Source of the DNA: Acholeplasmataceae bacterium
Lineage (GTDB): Bacteria; Bacillota_I; Bacilli_A; Acholeplasmatales; Acholeplasmataceae
Assembly: GCA_028690555.1 (NCBI GenBank)
Contig: JAQVBA010000015.1
Location: 1-11,377 of the forward strand
DNA length: 11,377 nt
Direction: 5' to 3'
This document shows positions 1-5,602 of the stretch, piece after piece. Both the position numbers and the translations under genes were made by a program. Under the pieces are notes generated by a model, which was given only the letters and a program-made list of their open reading frames with translations, ran no database searches and was not told the DNA's origin. Numbering within the stretch: position 1 is the first letter of the stretch; the number at the start of each line of letters is the position of its first letter.

Positions 1-539
1 TCTCCTTTAGGTAGATTTTTTAAAAGGTATTGAGACATCATTATCGAAGCAAACGCGATGGTTGCTGATTTTAATGGCAAAAGATTTAAATCGACAGGGG
101 TTTGAAAATAACTTAGATCTGGCGTTTGTTCAAGCTCCATAATGGTTGATTTAAGGGCATTTTCCAAAAATGAAATGAAGGCGTTATATGCATCAACTTT
201 GCCTAAAACAGACGTAAGATGCTTCATGCCATCACTGACATCGGATAGATTGCCAACTTGTTTTAAAACAGTAATTGTAATAATGAAAGCGATATGATCT
301 TTTGAATATCGTTTTTTAATGGGAGCAGGCATAATGTTATTTTTGACATAATTATTAATCATTGAAGATGTTAAGACTTTACCAGACAAATGATCTTGAT
401 TAATAAAAATAATGCCAATATTTTCATTCACATATTCTAAGACTTGATCTAAATAAAGTGATAGTTCAGGAAGTTCATCGTATCTTGGTAAATGAATTGT
501 TTGTACTCTTTTAATCCAATCTTTAATATCTAAATCCAT
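1..539 (-). CDS. DUF1836 family protein, 5' portion (C-terminus beyond window)
   Basis: The first 179 residues are visible; the gene runs off the left edge. The protein matches what I know of the DUF1836 family of Bacillota: LPRYDELPELSLYLDQVLEY at about residues 17-36, then LTSSMINNYVKNNIMPAPIK at 56-75, followed by KRYSKDHIAF at 76-85. This second part resembles a MerR-type helix-turn-helix (Nxx-Y-v-xxG/N-L-x-P-P... RY-xx-h-h pattern), so a DNA-binding role is my inference; the family has no established function that I know of. The rest is helical and without evident membrane segments. The start ATG at 539 is set by GGAG at 551-548 with an 8-nt gap; the ATG at 552 is in another frame and soon stops. 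A palindrome and a promoter lie directly upstream, which fits autoregulation. Family assignment is fairly sure; function is unknown. Confidence 0.8.
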   Translation of the reverse strand, partial: MDLDIKDWIKRVQTIHLPRYDELPELSLYLDQVLEYVNENIGIIFINQDHLSGKVLTSSMINNYVKNNIMPAPIKKRYSKDHIAFIITITVLKQVGNLSDVSDGMKHLTSVLGKVDAYNAFISFLENALKSTIMELEQTPDLSYFQTPVDLNLLPLKSATIAFASIMMSQYLLKNLPKG

Positions 540-551
540 ATCAATATCTCC

Positions 552-572
552 ATCTAGTTTATAATACTAGAT
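552..572. promoter_or_regulatory. Perfect dyad, candidate operator for the DUF1836 gene
   Basis: ATCTAGT (552-558), 7-nt centre, ACTAGAT (566-572): the two 7-base arms are exact reverse complements. The dyad covers the -10 hexamer and the predicted transcription start of the DUF1836 gene and ends next to its ribosome binding site. No U-tract follows on either strand, so it is not a terminator. Operator function is inference from its position and from the helix-turn-helix-like segment of the downstream protein. Confidence 0.55.
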
Positions 573-600
573 TATCAGTTTATTAAAATAAATCAATCAA
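569..600 (-). promoter_or_regulatory. Promoter of the DUF1836 gene
   Basis: On the minus strand, TTGATT (596-591), 16-nt spacer, then TAATCT (574-569) preceded by TGA, giving an extended -10. A second TTGATT overlaps at 600-595 (20-nt spacer). Predicted start is near 562, giving a leader of about 23 nt before the ATG. Pattern match only. Confidence 0.5.
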
Positions 601-633
601 TTTACAAATCTATGTGATAAATTTCACAATTTA

Positions 634-665
634 TAAAAATAACTCATGAGAAATCGTCATGAGTT
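634..665 (-). terminator. Terminator of the DUF1905 gene
   Basis: AACTCATGA (641-649) and TCATGAGTT (657-665) form a 9-bp perfect stem with a 7-nt loop. Reading leftward from the DUF1905 stop at 687, the stem is followed by a U-rich tract (640-634). The plus strand also has a T-run (664-668), but no plus-strand gene ends here. Confidence 0.8.
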
Positions 666-686
666 TTTGTATTATTTTCATCAATA

Positions 687-989
687 TTAGTATTTTAGGC
701 GTTTAGCATTGTATTTTTCTAAATATAGAGTGACGGTTACAGTATCACCAGCAGTTTTATGAATAGCATCACGAATGGTTTTATTAATTGAGATGATTTT
801 ATCTTCATCAGTCCTCGGTGCTAAATTTAAATCTTTAATTTCATAGTCATCAATCAATCCAAAGACTTTCATATATCCCCATTTTCCTTGAATGTCTTTT
901 GTGTTCGGAATGCGCAAATGATATGTCCAAGCTCCAAAATCTTTTTTATATTGTATGATTAATTTTTCTTGATCAAGCAATTTAATCAT
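687..989 (-). CDS. DUF1905 domain protein
   Basis: A 100-residue protein that I recognise as a stand-alone DUF1905 domain: an N-terminal beta strand leading to GAWTYHLRIP (19-28), then KWGYMKVFGLID (36-47), and the C-terminal signature INKTIRDAIHKTAGDTVTV (68-86), ending TLYLEKY. In many proteins this domain of roughly 90-100 residues precedes a YdeI/OmpD-associated-like segment; that second part is absent here. No molecular function is established for the domain as far as I know. No signal peptide or membrane segment, so likely cytoplasmic. The start ATG at 989 follows GAGAGGG (1003-997) with 7-nt spacing. It stands alone between its own promoter and terminator, just downstream of the tmRNA gene on the same strand but separated from it by a terminator. 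Confidence 0.8.
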   Translation of the reverse strand: MIKLLDQEKLIIQYKKDFGAWTYHLRIPNTKDIQGKWGYMKVFGLIDDYEIKDLNLAPRTDEDKIISINKTIRDAIHKTAGDTVTVTLYLEKYNAKRLKY

Positions 990-1014
990 GATGATTCCCT
1001 CTCGAATATAAACT

Positions 1015-1042
1015 CTTATACCTAATTAAATCATTTTTTAAA
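1015..1042 (-). promoter_or_regulatory. Probable promoter of the DUF1905 gene
   Basis: TTTAAA (1042-1037), 16-nt spacer, TATAAG (1020-1015) on the minus strand, about 26 nt before the start codon. It lies just downstream of the tmRNA terminator, so the gene needs its own promoter. An overlapping alternative (TGATTT, 17 nt, TATATT) also exists in this AT-rich stretch. Confidence 0.4.
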
Positions 1043-1049
1043 CAATTTT

Positions 1050-1075
1050 AAAATAAAAACAGCTCAAATGAGCTG
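1050..1075 (-). terminator. tmRNA terminator
   Basis: On the minus strand CAGCTC, loop ATTT, GAGCTG (1075-1060), then a U-rich run (TTTTTATTTT, 1059-1050). It lies 15 nt beyond the 3' end of the tmRNA and before the DUF1905 promoter. Confidence 0.85.
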
Positions 1076-1089
1076 CATCACTAAAAATT

Positions 1090-1430
1090 TGGTGGAGATG
1101 AGGGGATTTGAACCCCTGTGCAAGACACTTTGATAAATACTTTCTACATGCTTAGTTCAATCTATAATTTCATAAGTATATCGAGATGAACAAATGATAT
1201 ACTTACTATCCTATAAGGTTCGTCAATTAAGCTAGGATCACTAATTGATATAACTTACTAAATTGGACCGCATCAGAACCGTAAGTAAATTCAGATTTGG
1301 TTCGCACCTTTTCTTAGGCAGCGTAACTAAAAGTTTGGTTTCCGGTTATTATAACCTCGGCTTTTTTACATGAGCAACCATGGCATGCTTATACGTATCT
1401 CCATGCCGTGACGAATCCAAAAACATCCCC
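1090..1430 (-). ncRNA. ssrA: Transfer-messenger RNA (tmRNA)
   Basis: A one-piece tmRNA of about 341 nt that rescues stalled ribosomes with SmpB. The 5' end GGGGATG (1430-1424) pairs with CATCTCC next to the 3' ACCA (ends at 1090), a 7-bp acceptor stem with one G-U pair. GGATTCG follows near the 5' end as in other tmRNAs, and the T arm is AGGGG-TTCAAAT-CCCCT. The tag frame aligns with Bacillus: ATAACC followed by resume codon GGA at 1343 (Bacillus ATAACT GGC), then nine codons reading GNQTFSYAA and stop TAA at 1316-1314. With the tRNA-borne alanine, the tag would be AGNQTFSYAA. A CCA end is encoded. The pseudoknot-rich middle part is AT-rich. The identity is firm; the exact 5' end and resume codon are inferred by analogy. 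Confidence 0.95.
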
Positions 1431-1436
1431 AGCGTC

Positions 1437-1469
1437 ATTATCTTACATCAAAACAAATGAAAAGTAAAT
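1437..1469 (-). promoter_or_regulatory. Probable tmRNA promoter
   Basis: GATAAT (1442-1437 on the minus strand) lies 6 nt before the first G of the mature tmRNA, the expected distance. The overlapping TAAGAT (1445-1440) has a TTTACT-like -35 at 17 nt. The -35 is weak. Confidence 0.4.
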
Positions 1470-1493
1470 AGTTATGAATATGTTACAGTTTCA

Positions 1494-1522
1494 TTTAGTT
1501 TTTATCTAAAATTATGTATAAT
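1494..1522 (+). promoter_or_regulatory. Promoter of the chromate-transporter operon
   Basis: TTTAGT (1494-1499), 17-nt spacer, perfect TATAAT (1517-1522) preceded by ATG. Predicted start near 1529, so the leader before the ATG at 1545 is very short and leaves no room for a riboswitch. Confidence 0.6.
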
Positions 1523-1544
1523 AATATTTGTTGAGGTTGATACT

Positions 1545-2093
1545 ATGGTTAGTTTAATTCATATTTTTATTACATTTTTCAAAATTGGATTGTTTACTTT
1601 TGGTGGTGGACTAGCCATGATTCCAATCATTAAACGAGACATCGTCGATAAGGGTTGGATTGAAGAAGAAGTTTTAGCAGATTATATTGCGGTTGCACAA
1701 GTTGCTCCTGGGATGATTGCGATTAACATCGCAACGCTCGTGGGAAACCACTTAAGAGGTCGAAAAGGCTCATTAGCATCCGTTTTTGGTGTTGCTCTGC
1801 CTTCTTTAATTATCATTACTTTAATTGCTATGTTCTCAGATGCTTTTTTACAAATACCACTCGTCGTGAGTGCTTTAAAAGGTATCTTGATTGTGGTTGT
1901 AATTTTACTCGCATACGCAGTTTATTCACTTGGTATTAAAGCAATTAAAAACTTTTATTTGTTATTCTATGCAATTTTAGTTTTTGTCGCTGTCTTTTTC
2001 TTCAATGTTTCAACGATACTCGCCTTATTAAGTGCATTTGTTATTGGAACTATCCATGCCTTTATTCTTTATAGAAAGAGGGCGGACCAATGA
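1545..2093 (+). CDS. Chromate transporter family (CHR) protein, short-chain copy 1
   Basis: A 182-residue membrane protein, one half of a two-protein CHR-family transporter. The family hallmark is seen near the N-terminus: FKIGLFTFGGGLAMIP (12-27), then ADYIAVAQVAPGMIAINIAT (45-64), a GxKG-type turn (RGRKGS, 71-76) and GVALPS (82-87). About five to six hydrophobic segments follow, including 104-127 and 139-175. Classical ChrA proteins are about 400 residues with two homologous halves; Bacillota often carry the halves as separate adjacent genes. Here the conserved APGP motif reads APGM, unlike copy 2. GAGG at 1533-1536 lies 8 nt before the ATG. Family members export chromate using the proton gradient, but many homologues are untested, so the substrate is not certain. 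The stop overlaps the start of copy 2 (ATGA), suggesting translational coupling and a heterodimer. Confidence 0.88.
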   Translation: MVSLIHIFITFFKIGLFTFGGGLAMIPIIKRDIVDKGWIEEEVLADYIAVAQVAPGMIAINIATLVGNHLRGRKGSLASVFGVALPSLIIITLIAMFSDAFLQIPLVVSALKGILIVVVILLAYAVYSLGIKAIKNFYLLFYAILVFVAVFFFNVSTILALLSAFVIGTIHAFILYRKRADQ

Positions 2094-2620
2094 TTGAAAT
2101 CATGTTTTTATTTTTCTATATTGGATTATTTACGATTGGTGGTGGCATGGTTGCTATTCCTCTCATCCAGCAACAAATCGTTGAACGAGGATTAATCACT
2201 GAAGAATTCTTCCATGTGATTATTGCGATTGCAGAATCGACACCAGGACCTATTGGCATTAATGTAGCAACTTATGTCGGTTACGAATTATATGGCATCA
2301 TAGGGGCAATTTTAACGACTACATCCTTTATATTACCTTCGTTTCTCATCGTATCATTACTTGCGAAAATCATTATTAAATATCGGAATAGTTTATTAGT
2401 TGTCTTTTGGTTTTTATATTTAAAAGCGGCAGTTATTGGACTCATTTTATATGCAACCGTGAATATTGGCCTAAAAGTCTATATTCCAAATGGCATCGAA
2501 TCCTTTGATCTAAAAGTCTTAGGACTAACTGTTGTCTTAGCACTACTCTTTTATCTATTTAGAAAGAAGCCCATCATTGTTATTATATTTGGAGCAATTC
2601 TTGGTATGTTTTTCCTATAA
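2090..2620 (+). CDS. Chromate transporter family (CHR) protein, short-chain copy 2
   Basis: A 176-residue membrane protein and partner of the preceding gene. It shows FYIGLFTIGGGMVAIP (9-24), AIAESTPGPIGINVATYVGY (46-65) with the intact TPGP motif, and LPSFLIVSLLAK (82-93), then hydrophobic segments at about 103-128, 141-158 and 160-176. Its start overlaps the previous stop by ATGA and is served by GAGGGCGG inside the end of copy 1. A terminator begins at the stop codon, so the operon holds only these two genes. I infer that copies 1 and 2 pair as antiparallel halves of one carrier, as proposed for other short-chain CHR pairs; chromate as the true substrate is unproven here. No adjacent chrB-like regulator is present. 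Confidence 0.88.
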   Translation: MIEIMFLFFYIGLFTIGGGMVAIPLIQQQIVERGLITEEFFHVIIAIAESTPGPIGINVATYVGYELYGIIGAILTTTSFILPSFLIVSLLAKIIIKYRNSLLVVFWFLYLKAAVIGLILYATVNIGLKVYIPNGIESFDLKVLGLTVVLALLFYLFRKKPIIVIIFGAILGMFFL

Positions 2621-2651
2621 CACTCTTTTCATAGGGTGTTTTTATTTAAAG
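2619..2651 (+). terminator. Terminator of the chromate-transporter operon
   Basis: AACACTCT (2619-2626), loop TTTCAT, AGGGTGTT (2633-2640): an 8-bp stem with one G-U pair followed by TTTATTT. The stem starts inside the stop codon of the second gene. Confidence 0.85.
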
Positions 2652-2679
2652 GTATCAATAAGACCTCTTCGCCTAATAA

Positions 2680-2688
2680 TGGTATAAT
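2680..2688 (+). promoter_or_regulatory. Promoter of the HAD-ABC operon
   Basis: TGG followed by perfect TATAAT (2683-2688), an extended -10. The -35 region (AAGACC or nearby) is poor, as often seen with extended -10 promoters. Predicted start near 2695, about 26 nt before the preferred ATG at 2721. Confidence 0.6.
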
Positions 2689-2720
2689 GAAGAAAAAGAA
2701 TATCTATGAGGTATAAAAAC

Positions 2721-3383
2721 ATGAAAAAATTAAAAGGTGTTATCTTTGATATGGATGGAACGATTCTAAATACCATTGACGATATTGCTGATAGCATTAA
2801 TTATGCCCTAAATACATGTGGTTATCCGACACATTCGATTCATAAAGTTAAAAAGGCATTAGGTAACGGTGGAAGAAATCTTGTCAACAAATTAGTTCCA
2901 AAAGGATTGAGTGAAGAAGAGATTTTAGAAGTATTTCATCTTTATCAATCTTATTACAATACGCATAGCGACATTAAAACGAAACCATACGATGGCATTA
3001 TCGATTTACTCATTGAATTAAAGCAAAGAGGATATATATTAGCAGTTGTATCCAATAAGTTTCAACATCTCGTTTCTAATTTAAATGAAGGCATGTTTCA
3101 AGGCTTATTTGATGATGCCATGGGTGAAAGAAAAGGAATTCCGATTAAGCCAGCTCCCGATATGATTCATTTGATTTTAGAAGAATTAAAGTTAAGTAGA
3201 GAAGAAGTCTTATTTATTGGTGACTCTGAAGTTGATATTGAAACTGGCAAAAATGCATCCCTTAGAGTGATTGGTGTTACATGGGGTTTCAGAGATAAAG
3301 AAGAACTCATCAATGCTGGTGCTAAAGACTTAATTGATCATCCGAAAGAGTTATTATCATGGCTAGAAAGGAATCATTTATGA
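2721..3383 (+). CDS. HAD-family phosphatase, phosphoglycolate-phosphatase-like
   Basis: A 220-residue haloacid dehalogenase superfamily hydrolase with all four motifs: DxDGT with nucleophile D10 and D12 (FDMDGT), Ser111 in AVVSNK, Lys143 in IKPAPD, and GDSEVD at 167-172. The helical cap between motifs I and II and the length fit subfamily IA (Gph/PpaX-type), which dephosphorylate small phosphometabolites such as phosphoglycolate or release inorganic phosphate from pyrophosphate; the exact substrate cannot be read here. I chose ATG 2721 because GAGGT (2708-2712) sits 8 nt before it; the in-frame ATG at 2706 overlaps that site and would have only a very short leader. The stop overlaps the start of the first ABC gene by ATGA, so the two are coupled. 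A direct functional link to the exporter is not evident. Confidence 0.9.
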   Translation: MKKLKGVIFDMDGTILNTIDDIADSINYALNTCGYPTHSIHKVKKALGNGGRNLVNKLVPKGLSEEEILEVFHLYQSYYNTHSDIKTKPYDGIIDLLIELKQRGYILAVVSNKFQHLVSNLNEGMFQGLFDDAMGERKGIPIKPAPDMIHLILEELKLSREEVLFIGDSEVDIETGKNASLRVIGVTWGFRDKEELINAGAKDLIDHPKELLSWLERNHL

Positions 3384-5599
3384 GTATTATACGCTTAGAT
3401 CAAGTCGCTAAATATTATAAATCCGAAGAAACTGTTTCAGTCGGTATGAAAAAAATCTCCTTATCGTTTGATTTGGGAGAGTTTGTCGCAGTCACTGGTG
3501 AATCAGGATCTGGTAAATCCACACTATTAAATGTGATTAGTGGATTAGATGGCTATGAAGATGGAGAGCTTTATTTATTTGATGAAGAAACGTCACATTA
3601 CACGATTGCTGATTGGGAAAGATATCGTGGAGCATATATTGGTTTTGTATTTCAAAACTATAACATCATCGACTCCTATTCCGTTTATCAAAATGTGATG
3701 CTAGCTTTAGAAATTCAAGGCTATCCTAAAAAAGATCGTAAAAAGAGAGCTTTTGAACTGATTGAAAAAGTGGGACTCACCTCACATAGACATCATAAAG
3801 CTTCCAAGCTTTCTGGTGGACAAAAACAACGTGCAGTCATCGCAAGAGCACTTGCCAAAGATTGCCCGGTAATCGTTGCAGATGAACCTACGGGTAATCT
3901 TGATAGTCAATCAGCAACCCAAATTATGAAATTGCTTCACGAGATCAGTGAAGGTAAACTTGTCATTGTTGTGACTCATGACTATGACCAAGTGAAGTCC
4001 TATGCAACAAGAAAAATCAAGATGCATGATGGTGAAGTTGTTGAAGATAAAGTGCTTCACAAAATTGAACATCCAATTGAAGCTAAACCTGTTGAGTTAA
4101 AGAAGACAAGTATATGGACGCTTTTTAGATTTGCAATAAGAAATTTGTTTTCTACACCTAAAAAAACCTTATTTTTATTAATTATGCAAATCTTAGTCAT
4201 TTCCGTCTTTACATTAATTTATACAGACCAAATGAAAAACATTCGAGAAAGAGGCTTAGAACAATCTCAAATCTTTCCAAATGTTCCAGAAACGCGTGTT
4301 TTAATTGAAAAACGTGATGGGTCTGAATTTAGCATTTCAGAAATTGAATCTTTTAGAAATTTAAATCATGTCAATGAAATCTATGAACACAGTAGTCTCT
4401 TTTATAATGAACTTGATCTAACCATCCAAGGACTTAATGGCTATGGTTATGGCTATATTCAAGGAACAGATAGTGCGATTTCATTATCTGAAAGTGAAAT
4501 TACTGGAAGAATACCTGTAGCTATTGATGAAGTTGTGATCAGTTCCTATTGGCAAAGTTTCAATATTGGCGATACGATCGAACTATATAATGGATATTAC
4601 TACGAAGAAGCAAACCAAGTCAGTTTTGGACAGTTTAAAGTCGTTGGGATTGATAATCAAGATCGACATATCATTTATTTTTCCGATGCATATTTAAAAC
4701 AAGACATCGAAATTGAAGAACAACTCGATATCTCGCGTTATGAAAATACGAGAAGTTCCATTTCCTATCAAATGACATTTGATTATGAAAGTGCTTCTGT
4801 ATATATTGAACGAGCATATGAAAGCATGGATGTAGATATTATGTTTGTTGGAAATGGTGAACAAACTCTATTAGAAGATCAAACGATAGAGATTAATACC
4901 TACTCATCCACTGGGATTAAACTTGAAAAAGTATTAACAGGACTTACTGTCATTGTCTACGCCGAAGATGAAAATAGTTATTATAAGCGAGTGATGATGG
5001 ATCAAGTATTATACGATCAACTCGTTGAAGACTTTTTACTCGAAGTTGAATTTGAATATATGCTTCCAGAAAGAAATATGCTTTCACTTTCAGTGACAGG
5101 TTATTATCAAGGTAATCAGATCATTGAAGAAGTAGATTCAAATATTTATAAGGTTTATTACCCAGCTAATATTTCATCACCTTCTCGTGAGGTTTTAGTC
5201 TTTTTATCTGGCTTATTAGCGATTGTTTTATTATCGCTCTTTGGTTTATTCTTATACGCCATTGTGCATGCGGTCACACGAAATGTCATGAATGCAAGAA
5301 AGAAAGATTTTGCAATATATCGTTCAATTGGAGCGAATCAAACCTCACTTGCAAAACTTGTTGTTATTGAACAAGTGATGATGGCCGTGATTGGATTTGG
5401 ACTTACTTTAGTCATTTTAAATGTTTTAAGTTCGAGTATTCCAATGATTGGTCGAACTTTACCCTATATGGAAATTCAAGACTATATCATCTTGATTTTA
5501 GCATTTGTCCTCTTTGGTTTATGGTTAGGTTTAAGATTTAATAAGAAAGTGTTTAAACAAACCGTGATTGAGACACTTTCTGCAAGTAAGGGGGAATAA
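3380..5599 (+). CDS. ABC exporter subunit, ATPase fused to FtsX-type permease (1)
   Basis: A 739-residue fusion. Residues 1-225 are an MacB/LolD-type ATPase: Walker A GESGSGKST (40-48), Q-loop Gln92, signature LSGGQKQR (144-151), Walker B ending VADEP (166-170) with catalytic Glu169, and switch His200. One membrane segment follows (about 263-281), then a large extracytoplasmic region (about 285-598), then three membrane segments (about 605-628, 660-685, 700-720) forming the FtsX-like core with the family-typical RSIGA motif (648-652). This is the type VII, mechanotransmission-type layout. ATG 3380 is preferred over an upstream in-frame ATG at 3359 because GAAAGGA (3366-3372) lies 7 nt before it and the ATGA overlap with the HAD gene is standard. 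It probably dimerises with the next gene's product. Such systems act in export, lipoprotein handling or antimicrobial-peptide defence; the substrate is unknown. Confidence 0.92.
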   Translation: MSIIRLDQVAKYYKSEETVSVGMKKISLSFDLGEFVAVTGESGSGKSTLLNVISGLDGYEDGELYLFDEETSHYTIADWERYRGAYIGFVFQNYNIIDSYSVYQNVMLALEIQGYPKKDRKKRAFELIEKVGLTSHRHHKASKLSGGQKQRAVIARALAKDCPVIVADEPTGNLDSQSATQIMKLLHEISEGKLVIVVTHDYDQVKSYATRKIKMHDGEVVEDKVLHKIEHPIEAKPVELKKTSIWTLFRFAIRNLFSTPKKTLFLLIMQILVISVFTLIYTDQMKNIRERGLEQSQIFPNVPETRVLIEKRDGSEFSISEIESFRNLNHVNEIYEHSSLFYNELDLTIQGLNGYGYGYIQGTDSAISLSESEITGRIPVAIDEVVISSYWQSFNIGDTIELYNGYYYEEANQVSFGQFKVVGIDNQDRHIIYFSDAYLKQDIEIEEQLDISRYENTRSSISYQMTFDYESASVYIERAYESMDVDIMFVGNGEQTLLEDQTIEINTYSSTGIKLEKVLTGLTVIVYAEDENSYYKRVMMDQVLYDQLVEDFLLEVEFEYMLPERNMLSLSVTGYYQGNQIIEEVDSNIYKVYYPANISSPSREVLVFLSGLLAIVLLSLFGLFLYAIVHAVTRNVMNARKKDFAIYRSIGANQTSLAKLVVIEQVMMAVIGFGLTLVILNVLSSSIPMIGRTLPYMEIQDYIILILAFVLFGLWLGLRFNKKVFKQTVIETLSASKGE

Positions 5600-5602
5600 A
5601 AG

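Noticed and set aside
1090..1125. Possible tRNA gene: T-arm sequence and CCA end on the minus strand
   Set aside because: The acceptor partner is over 300 nt away and the tag frame ending GCTGCCTAA lies between, so this is the 3' end of tmRNA, not a separate tRNA.
2706..2720. Upstream ATG for the HAD phosphatase
   Set aside because: It overlaps the GAGGT ribosome binding site of the ATG at 2721 and is only about 11 nt from the predicted transcription start.
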